A stretch of DNA of 5,275 nt. It comes from an uncultured Bacteroidales bacterium (GTDB taxonomy: Bacteria; Bacteroidota; Bacteroidia; Bacteroidales; JAUNSR01). A program made the translations under genes and the position numbers. Below the pieces are notes generated by a model. The model did not search any database. It worked only from the letters and a program-made list of their open reading frames with translations, and was not told the origin of the DNA. Positions within the stretch are counted from its first letter, which is position 1. Every line of letters starts with the position of its first letter. The stretch is from positions 1 through 5,275 of the forward strand of contig CAMTOT010000228.1 of the NCBI GenBank assembly GCA_947074165.1. The letters run 5' to 3'. This document shows, one piece after another, positions 1 to 5,073 of the stretch.

Positions 1-54
1 ACCGAGATCTACACCAGGACGTACACTCTTTCCCTACACGACGCTCTTCCGTCT
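1..54 (+). other. Illumina TruSeq P5 adapter left on the contig end
   Basis: This stretch is sequencing-library DNA, not genome. Positions 1-14 match the end of the Illumina P5 flow-cell sequence, 15-22 read CAGGACGT (the TruSeq HT i5 index D507), and 23-51 match the Read 1 primer sequence up to CTCTTCCG. The adapter should finish GATCT; here the A is missing and TCT follows at 52-54, so the match has one deleted base near the junction. Genomic sequence appears to begin at about 55-56. The adapter has no stop codon in the frame of the following gene, so an automatic gene caller would extend that protein through it. The match is from memory of the published adapter sequence and is essentially exact. 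Confidence 0.97.
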
Positions 55-55
55 C

Positions 56-394
56 GACTTAAGGATGCAGGATCTCCTGATTTACGTTAATACTAACCGT
101 ACGTATCTTTCCGCAGCTATAAATAATAATGATACAAACTTCACAAGGCTAATCTTAAGATATAGATTATGTCATTTTCAGAAAATGCTCAATGAAAATG
201 AGGATATTCTGATCTCAGATGCTGCGCTTGAGTCTGGATTTGCAACCTCTAAAATACTTTGTAGAGCCTTCAGACAAGGACTCGGTACCACACCATCATC
301 ATTTAGAAACATGTCTCGCGAGGAGCAGGTAATTCTGTTAAAAGAAAAAGATCTATACATAGATAAGTTTCTTCCTTTTGTTACTAATCTATAA
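56..394 (+). CDS. AraC-family transcriptional regulator, C-terminal DNA-binding fragment (5' truncated)
   Basis: This is the C-terminal part of an AraC/XylS-family regulator, about 112 residues, covering most of the two helix-turn-helix DNA-binding domain (HTH_18). Visible landmarks are NRTYLSAAIN (end of the first HTH, typical of Bacteroidetes members), the linker helix around LRYRL, then DAALESGFATSKILCRAFRQ and GTTPSSFR, which are the second HTH and the family signature (usual form: A..GF.s...F.R.FK...G.tP..yR). The ATG at 65 is internal: the codons just before it (GAC TTA AGG, Asp-Leu-Arg) fit the helix that normally precedes this position, and the frame stays open into the adapter. Any sensor, TPR or membrane part upstream is lost, so the signal and targets cannot be inferred. 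A short tail after SSFR ends at TAA 392-394. No clear terminator follows. Confidence 0.88.
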   Translation, partial: DLRMQDLLIYVNTNRTYLSAAINNNDTNFTRLILRYRLCHFQKMLNENEDILISDAALESGFATSKILCRAFRQGLGTTPSSFRNMSREEQVILLKEKDLYIDKFLPFVTNL

Positions 395-413
395 CTAAAA
401 TAGCGTCATATAA

Positions 414-444
414 CTTGTGGTTGTGATTATAGATATTAATTTTG
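414..444 (+). promoter_or_regulatory. Bacteroidetes-type promoter for the small basic protein
   Basis: A perfect TAnnTTTG -7 box (TAATTTTG, 437-444) lies 19 bases after CTTG (414-417), which is a 3-of-4 match to the TTTG -33 box. This matches the known primary sigma factor promoter of Bacteroidetes. Transcription would begin near 450, giving a leader of about 20 bases before the ATG at 472. It also argues against the TTG at 442 as a start codon, because that TTG lies inside the -7 box. Confidence 0.7.
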
Positions 445-471
445 TCATATATATTCAATCGCATATCTGTT

Positions 472-921
472 ATGGCTAAGAAATCAGGTAACAATAAGAA
501 AAGTGTTCTCATGGAAGGTAATAGTACTCCTATTAATGAGAAAATACATGATGAATCTATTGAGTTTCATAGTCAGATGAACACAATGGAATCAGTTAGT
601 CCAGCTATTATAAACATACCGGCTACAGATATTACCCCAAAAGCGACATCAAAATATAGTGCTCAAACGACTGTTGAAAAGAAATCCAGGATTGGAAGGC
701 CTCGCACCAGCACTAAAATCCCTAAAGGTGCGGCAGATCGTGGCACAAAAGAGGGAGAGACTCGATATACAGCTATTCTTGATGAAGAGCAACTACTACA
801 AATGCGCCAAATCGCTACTCGTGAAAATCTTAAGATAAAAGATGTATTCAACATAGCGATCGAAGCATTTATTAAAAACTACAACTCGAAATATAAGGAT
901 CCGGAATCCTCAGAATCCTAA
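472..921 (+). CDS. Small basic protein with AT-hook-like motif and putative ribbon-helix-helix C-terminus
   Basis: A 149-residue protein starting MAKKSGNNKK. An upstream in-frame TTG at 442 is rejected because it sits in the -7 promoter box. The first ~70 residues are polar, low in complexity and probably disordered. Residues ~70-85 are basic and contain IGRPR, which resembles the AT-hook core that binds the minor groove of AT-rich DNA. The C-terminal part has a strand-like RYTAIL (98-103), then a helix around DEEQLLQMRQIATREN and a second helix around KIKDVFNIAIEAFIKNY. This strand-helix-helix order suits a ribbon-helix-helix fold. The layout (GRP motif, then TKEGETR, then two helices) resembles small DNA-binding proteins common in Bacteroides chromosomes and mobile elements; that resemblance is from memory. 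I infer DNA binding as a nucleoid-associated or regulatory protein. It stands alone, with no partner toxin or partition ATPase nearby, so an antitoxin or ParB-like role is unsupported. Confidence 0.75.
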   Translation: MAKKSGNNKKSVLMEGNSTPINEKIHDESIEFHSQMNTMESVSPAIINIPATDITPKATSKYSAQTTVEKKSRIGRPRTSTKIPKGAADRGTKEGETRYTAILDEEQLLQMRQIATRENLKIKDVFNIAIEAFIKNYNSKYKDPESSES

Positions 922-978
922 TTAATAGTCCCTGTCCACAATAAATTCAAATATCCAACTCACCGTCCAGCTTTAAAA

Positions 979-1359
979 TCAAGCATTATCATCAACAATG
1001 TCTCTTCCAAAAGGAGTGAGAGCAAGACCTGCCAGCTTAAAGTGTTGTAAACCGAATGGTATACCTATAATGGTAATGCATAACAATGCACCGAAAGCCA
1101 CATGAGTGAGACAGATCCATATACCACCGATAAGTATCCATACTATATTCATAATTGTATATAAACAACCTCCCGCTTCCGGGTGAGATACTACTCTCTT
1201 TCCAAATGGCCAAAGAGCCAGTGCTGCAAGTTTTAAAGTCTGCAATCCAAAAGGTATACCTACAATTGTTATCATAAGAAGAAAACTTGAAACAAGATAT
1301 TCAATAGCAGTAATTATCCCCCCGAATATGAGCCACAATAGGTTTAAGAAGAAATTCAT
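979..1359 (-). CDS. yccF: YccF-domain inner-membrane protein
   Basis: A 126-residue hydrophobic protein made of two copies of the YccF (DUF307) repeat. The first is at about residues 34-57 (GIPFGLQTLKLAALALWPFG) and the second at about 99-122 (GIPFGLQHFKLAGLALTPFG), 65 residues apart. Each follows a long hydrophobic stretch (about 5-32 and 66-97) that would form one or two membrane spans. Length and two-repeat layout agree with E. coli YccF, which is slightly longer. The molecular function of the family is not established; it is a conserved inner-membrane protein. The start ATG (1357-1359) gives MNFFLNLLWL, a normal uncleaved membrane start, and the stop is TGA. It converges on the small basic protein gene with a 57-base gap in which I see no hairpin, and is divergent from the esterase gene. 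Confidence 0.93.
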   Translation of the reverse strand: MNFFLNLLWLIFGGIITAIEYLVSSFLLMITIVGIPFGLQTLKLAALALWPFGKRVVSHPEAGGCLYTIMNIVWILIGGIWICLTHVAFGALLCITIIGIPFGLQHFKLAGLALTPFGRDIVDDNA

Positions 1360-1385
1360 ATAAATACGTTTTAATTAATAATATT

Positions 1386-1393
1386 CAAATTTA
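1386..1393 (-). promoter_or_regulatory. Candidate -7 box for yccF
   Basis: Read on the minus strand this is TAAATTTG, a full match to the TAnnTTTG -7 box. Transcription would start around 1379, leaving a leader of about 20 bases, the same geometry as the promoter at 414-444. No convincing TTTG -33 box lies 19-21 bases further out (about 1413-1420), so the promoter may be weak or activator dependent. Confidence 0.45.
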
Positions 1394-1453
1394 CACAAAA
1401 GCAACGAATATAAATCATTGTTGAGAATGTGATTAAGTAAAAGTAAAACACTC

Positions 1454-1485
1454 ATTAGTATAGATTTGCTTAAATGTATACTAAT
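1454..1485. repeat. Imperfect inverted repeat (operator-like or hairpin)
   Basis: ATTAGTATA (1454-1462) is exactly complementary to TATACTAAT (1477-1485). After one G/G mismatch (1463/1476) the symmetry continues with ATTT (1464-1467) against AAAT (1472-1475), leaving a four-base centre. The 32-base element lies between divergently transcribed yccF and the esterase gene, so it is not a terminator for either. It contains a TAGATTTG (1461-1468) that itself matches the -7 consensus. Its position suits a regulator binding site, but no known operator is recognised. Confidence 0.5.
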
Positions 1486-1500
1486 CATATTTACATATGA
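1485..1500. repeat. Short inverted repeat TCATAT-TTAC-ATATGA next to the esterase -7 box
   Basis: TCATAT (1485-1490) and ATATGA (1495-1500) are perfect inverted copies separated by four bases. The element ends five bases before the candidate -7 box at 1505 and fills the place where a -33 box would be. In AT-rich DNA a 6-bp match can arise by chance; the location makes it worth noting as a possible operator. Confidence 0.35.
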
Positions 1501-1504
1501 GATT

Positions 1505-1512
1505 TATATTTG
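1505..1512 (+). promoter_or_regulatory. Candidate -7 box for the esterase gene
   Basis: TATATTTG is a full TAnnTTTG match. No TTTG-like -33 box lies at the usual distance (about 1480-1486). Initiation near 1519 would give a leader of about 114 bases before the ATG at 1633, longer than the ~20-25 bases predicted for the other promoters here. The missing -33 box would fit a promoter that needs an activator, as is common for polysaccharide-use genes, but that is inference. Confidence 0.45.
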
Positions 1513-1525
1513 TACAATTTTACAG

Positions 1526-1557
1526 TGTAACTGAATGTAAGTCTATTCAGTGTTACA
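1526..1557 (+). other. Leader hairpin upstream of the esterase gene
   Basis: TGTAAC (1526-1531) pairs with GTTACA (1552-1557), and TGAAT (1532-1536) pairs with ATTCA (1545-1549). The two parts are continuous except for a two-base bulge (1550-1551), giving an 11-bp stem with an 8-base loop. It would lie just after the predicted transcript start. There is no T-tract, so it is not an intrinsic terminator. It could be a structured leader or a protein-binding palindrome. Confidence 0.45.
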
Positions 1558-1570
1558 ACATGAATAACTA

Positions 1571-1588
1571 TTTTCGCGTCAACGAAAA
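1571..1588 (+). other. Second small leader hairpin
   Basis: TTTTCG (1571-1576) and CGAAAA (1583-1588) form a 6-bp inverted repeat around a six-base loop. It lies 13 bases after the larger hairpin and 44 bases before the esterase start codon. The stem has only two G-C pairs, so it is weak alone. Confidence 0.3.
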
Positions 1589-1632
1589 AGATTAAACAGA
1601 GCTATGGCCTGATAATATTTAATTAAAAACAC

Positions 1633-2877
1633 ATGAAAATGCGAACAAAACTATTGCATCTTATGCTACTTACGGCAATAAGTGCAGGAGCACAAAGCTT
1701 ACCTCAAACATTTAATACCAAAGACCTTCCAAGATATACCCCCGAGACGGGATATGGATTTGATTTTATGGACTCTCCTTCTAAAGGAAGTAAGAAACCT
1801 TATTATTTTTCTATTGATCTTCCTGACGGCAATTATAAGGTGACGGTAAAGCTGGGAAGCAAGAAACAAGCTGCTGTAACAACTGTGAGAGCTGAGTCAA
1901 GAAGACTGTTTGTTGAGAATCTCGCTACTAAAAAAGGGCAATTTGTAGAGGAATCGTTTATAGTAAATAAGAGAAATCCTAAAATATCTGATAAAGAATC
2001 AGTAAAAATAAAAGAGAGAGAGAAATCAAAACTAAATTGGGATAATAAACTTACGCTTGAGTTTAACGGAGATTCACCTGCATGTGAGAGCATCACCATT
2101 GAGCCGGCAGATGAATCGGTTGTAACCGTATTTCTTTGCGGTAACAGTACAGTGGTAGATCAGGATACCGAACCATGGGCAAGCTGGGGACAAATGATTC
2201 CCCGATTTTTTAATGAAAAGGTCGCTTTCGCCAATTATGCCGAAAGCGGAGAAAGCGCAAATACTTTTATTGGTGCAAAACGTCTGGCAAAAGCTATGAC
2301 TATGATGAAACCCGGCGACTATTTTTTTATTGAGTTCGGTCATAATGATCAGAAACAAAAAGGAGCCGGAAAGGGAGCATACCTCTCATTTTCTACAAGT
2401 ATAAAAACTTTTATTGATGAAGTGAGGTCCCGTGGCGGACATCCCATCCCGGTGACACCCACCAGCAGACGCAGTTTTGACAAAAACAATAAAATCATTA
2501 ATACTCACGGTGAGTATCTTGATGCTGTAAAATGGGTGGCAGAAAAGGAAAATGTACCTATTATAGATCTTAATTCTATGACTGCTACACTTTATGAAAC
2601 ACTTGGTGTGGAGGAATCAAAATGTGCACTGGTACACTATCCAAAAGGCACCTTTCCCGGACAAGATAGAGATTTAGCAGATAATACACATTTCAATACT
2701 TACGGAGCTTATCAGATAGCGAAATGTGTGATAGAAGGAGCAAAAACAAGCGCACCTGAGCTGATTAAGAATCTCAGATTTGATCCAAAATATTGTCCGT
2801 CAAAACCTGATGAAGCGGCAAATTTTAAATGGAATCTTTCCCCATTCTTTGAAGCAGATAAACCTGACGGAAATTGA
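1633..2877 (+). CDS. Secreted rhamnogalacturonan acetylesterase-like SGNH hydrolase (CE12 type)
   Basis: A 414-residue exported esterase predicted to remove acetyl groups from rhamnogalacturonan, the branched part of pectin. A signal peptide covers residues 1-20 (basic MKMRTK, hydrophobic core, AGA before Gln21, a type I cleavage pattern); no lipobox Cys is seen. Residues ~22-160 form a beta-rich accessory domain of the kind found before bacterial CE12 catalytic domains. The catalytic domain starts at ~164. SGNH blocks are GNST with nucleophile Ser172, YAESGES with Gly206, FGHND with Asn238, and DNTHFN with Asp350 and His353. Block I has Asn where GDS is usual. ATG 1633 is chosen; ATG 1639 would also leave a working signal peptide. 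It ends with tandem stops TGA TAA and a terminator eight bases after the TGA. No SusC/SusD or other pectinase gene is in view, so the substrate rests on family resemblance. Confidence 0.88.
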   Translation: MKMRTKLLHLMLLTAISAGAQSLPQTFNTKDLPRYTPETGYGFDFMDSPSKGSKKPYYFSIDLPDGNYKVTVKLGSKKQAAVTTVRAESRRLFVENLATKKGQFVEESFIVNKRNPKISDKESVKIKEREKSKLNWDNKLTLEFNGDSPACESITIEPADESVVTVFLCGNSTVVDQDTEPWASWGQMIPRFFNEKVAFANYAESGESANTFIGAKRLAKAMTMMKPGDYFFIEFGHNDQKQKGAGKGAYLSFSTSIKTFIDEVRSRGGHPIPVTPTSRRSFDKNNKIINTHGEYLDAVKWVAEKENVPIIDLNSMTATLYETLGVEESKCALVHYPKGTFPGQDRDLADNTHFNTYGAYQIAKCVIEGAKTSAPELIKNLRFDPKYCPSKPDEAANFKWNLSPFFEADKPDGN

Positions 2878-2884
2878 TAAATAT

Positions 2885-2935
2885 AAGATTACCCGTACTA
2901 AACATTGTGTATGTTTAGTACGGGTAATCTTTTTT
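2885..2935 (+). terminator. Intrinsic terminator with perfect 21-bp stem
   Basis: Bases 2885-2905 are exactly complementary to 2911-2931 around a five-base loop (TGTGT), and six T residues run 2930-2935. This is a textbook Rho-independent terminator for the esterase, starting eight bases after its TGA. The gene on the other strand ends at 2955, so the hairpin also sits between convergent genes. In the minus direction it is followed only by a mixed A/T stretch, so termination of the acyl-CoA synthetase transcript there is possible but weaker. Confidence 0.93.
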
Positions 2936-2954
2936 ATAACATATTCATTAAGAT

Positions 2955-4856
2955 TTATCCTAATGAATTGATATTCCTGTCATCCGTGACATTCTTCCCT
3001 TCAGCTGTATATAAGCGCTCTATGCGCTCTTTATAATGCTTCTCAATCTTAGGACGCACCATCTTCATTGTACTGTTTATCATCTGATTGCGTTCTGAAA
3101 ATGGTTCATCAAGAACTGCAAATGTTGTCGGAAGCCATCTTTCCGGGAATTTGCCGGCTTGGTCACCCTTACCTTTAAACTCATTTATGCTGTTTTGTAT
3201 CATGCGTATAGCCTCTATCTTTGTCTCACGGCTACTCCAGTCACCTTTGCATCGACGCTTAAGATTTTCCATATTTGGCACTATAAGAGCAGTCGTATAA
3301 GCACTCTGATTGTTATAAAGCATAATCTGATCTATAAATGGAGAATGAGACACAATAGCTTCCTCAATCCCCTCCGGACTGTATTTCTCGCCATCACTAC
3401 CAATAAGAAGACTCTTGAACCTACCAAGTACGACAAGATAACCATCATTATCTATAAGTCCTAAATCGCCCGTATAAAGCCATCCGTCTTTAACTGTATC
3501 TTGTGTTGAAATCTCATTTTTCCAATAACCAAGCATTACATTTTCTCCTTTAATAACAATCTCTCCTTGTTCTCCTTTAGGAAGATTACGACCTTCGCTG
3601 TCTTTAATAGCTATTTCAAGAGGTTTTACAAGAACACCCGAACTTCCAAATTTATGTACCTCAGGTGTGTTTGATGAGATAACAGGAGTTGCTTCGGACA
3701 GACCATAGCCCTGAAACATAGGTATACCTATAGCGTAATAAAAATCCTGTAAGTCACGATCGAGCAATGCACCACCACCAATAAAGAATTTTAGATTCTC
3801 ACAAAAGCTTTTTCTGATATTTGAAAACAGTATCATGTCAAACAAAGAAACAAGCGGTTTAAGCACAAAAGTGCCACCGGTACCTTTATTCCATCCCTCT
3901 TTGTTGTATTTATAGCTTACTTTAAGAGCGAAGTTAAACAACTTCTCTACTTTAGGTCCTTTGGCCTTTATTCCTCCTTCAATTGCTTTCTTAAAACTCT
4001 TAGCAAGAGCCGGCACAGATAAAAGCATGTCGGGTTGTATCTCTTTTAGATTGACAGGTATATTTTTCAGAGTCTCCATTGGAGTTCGCCCTGTTTGTAC
4101 TGTAGCAATTGCAGCACCTCTATGCATAAAGATATAAAAACCTACTACATGCGCAAAACAGTGGTCTAGAGGCAGTATAATAAGTGTACGCCAATTTTCC
4201 TGCACATTAGTAAGCGTAAGCGACTGCTCTACGTTGGCTGTGTAATTACGATGTGATAGCATTATCCCTTTTGGATCTGCGGTTGTACCTGATGTATACG
4301 TTATCGTAGCGATATCATCATTACGCAGAGACTGCCCTATACTCAAGAACCCGTTTAAATCACGCTTAAGCAACTCATCACCCATGCGACAAACATCACT
4401 CATAGAAATTTCTTTATCTAGATACTCTTCTAGTTCGTCGAATACAATGATAGCTTTAAGTTCGGGCAAATCGTTCTTTATCGCTCTTATCTTTGGCAAT
4501 TGTGATGCAGATACCATTATGTATTTACTATCAGAGTGCTGAAGACGAAACATTAGATCGTTTTTCTCCTCCAGCTTAACGGAAAGAGGGACATTGACTG
4601 CGCCTGCATAAAACATGGCAAGCTCACCGATAATCCAGCTATTACGTCCTTCAGACAATAATGCCATATTATCCTTAGGTCTGACACCAAGCTCTACAAG
4701 ACCAGCGCCAAAACGTAGCACCTGCTCTTTCGTCTGGGCATAAGTAGTTTCTAACCAATCTTTACCTTTCTTTTCAAGCATAAAAGTCTTGCTATTGTAC
4801 CTCTCTACTGAATTCTCGAATAAATCAACAAGTGTATTTTTAATATTGGCTGCCAT
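2955..4856 (-). CDS. Long-chain fatty acid-CoA ligase (AMP-forming)
   Basis: A 633-residue cytoplasmic enzyme of the ANL superfamily. It would activate a fatty acid with ATP to acyl-AMP and then transfer the acyl group to CoA. Adenylation motifs appear in order: P-loop TYTSGTTADPKG (186-197), GYGLSEATP (383-391), YTGD (461-464, ATP ribose-binding Asp464), GRFKSLLIGSDGEKYSP (478-494, hinge and A8 motif), and NSTMKMVR (594-601) with catalytic Lys598. All key residues are present and the length is normal for bacterial long-chain ligases of the FadD15/FAA type. No signal peptide is seen. The start gives MAANIKNTLVDLFENS, the usual family start; an A/T-rich leader without Shine-Dalgarno precedes it. 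Upstream only a 7-of-8 -7-like box (AATATTTG, minus strand, 4912-4919) is seen, without a -33 box. No beta-oxidation or lipid genes adjoin it, so chain-length preference and pathway (membrane lipid recycling or uptake) remain open. Confidence 0.94.
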   Translation of the reverse strand: MAANIKNTLVDLFENSVERYNSKTFMLEKKGKDWLETTYAQTKEQVLRFGAGLVELGVRPKDNMALLSEGRNSWIIGELAMFYAGAVNVPLSVKLEEKNDLMFRLQHSDSKYIMVSASQLPKIRAIKNDLPELKAIIVFDELEEYLDKEISMSDVCRMGDELLKRDLNGFLSIGQSLRNDDIATITYTSGTTADPKGIMLSHRNYTANVEQSLTLTNVQENWRTLIILPLDHCFAHVVGFYIFMHRGAAIATVQTGRTPMETLKNIPVNLKEIQPDMLLSVPALAKSFKKAIEGGIKAKGPKVEKLFNFALKVSYKYNKEGWNKGTGGTFVLKPLVSLFDMILFSNIRKSFCENLKFFIGGGALLDRDLQDFYYAIGIPMFQGYGLSEATPVISSNTPEVHKFGSSGVLVKPLEIAIKDSEGRNLPKGEQGEIVIKGENVMLGYWKNEISTQDTVKDGWLYTGDLGLIDNDGYLVVLGRFKSLLIGSDGEKYSPEGIEEAIVSHSPFIDQIMLYNNQSAYTTALIVPNMENLKRRCKGDWSSRETKIEAIRMIQNSINEFKGKGDQAGKFPERWLPTTFAVLDEPFSERNQMINSTMKMVRPKIEKHYKERIERLYTAEGKNVTDDRNINSLG

Positions 4857-4984
4857 GATATGAACTGATATTTTATATTATTATAATTGTTATGGTATCA
4901 CTTTTGTTCTACAAATATTATGTAATAATACTGAATTTATTTAATAATTAGGAATCTATATTTATACAATAAATACGAAACGAC

Positions 4985-5010
4985 CAATACAGTTAAAATA
5001 CAATACAGTT
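4985..5010. repeat. Tandem 10-bp direct repeat upstream of the rightmost gene
   Basis: CAATACAGTT occurs at 4985-4994 and again at 5001-5010, 16 bases from start to start. The second copy abuts and slightly overlaps the -33 box of the promoter at 5010-5042. Direct repeats placed this way are typical of activator or response-regulator sites, but the motif matches no regulator I recognise. The rest of the 4857-5073 intergenic region is very AT-rich and shows no other clear element. Confidence 0.55.
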
Positions 5011-5042
5011 TTGTACATTTTTATGGTAAAATATTATATTTG
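5010..5042 (+). promoter_or_regulatory. Bacteroidetes-type promoter for the rightmost gene
   Basis: A full TTTG -33 box (5010-5013), 21 bases of spacer and a full TAnnTTTG -7 box (TATATTTG, 5035-5042) make this the best promoter in the window. Transcription would start near 5049, giving a leader of about 25 bases before ATG 5074. This supports a real gene at 5074 despite the short open frame. Confidence 0.75.
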
Positions 5043-5073
5043 CTGCCCATACATCTAATACTATACTCACAAT

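Noticed and set aside
472..921. Antitoxin of a toxin-antitoxin pair or plasmid partition protein
   Set aside because: Although a ribbon-helix-helix C-terminus would fit, no toxin or ParA gene adjoins it: upstream is an AraC fragment and downstream is convergent yccF.
922..978. Bidirectional terminator between the small basic protein gene and yccF
   Set aside because: No inverted repeat of useful length and no T-tract after a stem was found in this 57-base gap.
1402..1423. Possible inverted repeat CAAC...GTTG upstream of yccF
   Set aside because: Only four base pairs match around an 14-base gap, which is expected by chance.
1497..1595. A 32-codon open frame (MRFIFVQFYS...) upstream of the esterase, with an inner 11-codon version from 1560
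   Set aside because: It overlaps the candidate -7 box and both leader hairpins, has no promoter of its own and no recognisable composition; an open frame of this length is expected by chance. The 11-codon inner frame could be a leader peptide, but nothing supports it.
2780..2971. Overlapping 63-residue plus-strand frame across the esterase end and terminator
   Set aside because: It is a shadow of the esterase gene in another frame, runs through the terminator hairpin and into the end of the opposite gene.
3088..3464. Two plus-strand frames (70 and 101 codons) inside the acyl-CoA ligase gene
   Set aside because: They are antisense shadows of an intact, motif-complete gene and have no promoter or recognisable product.
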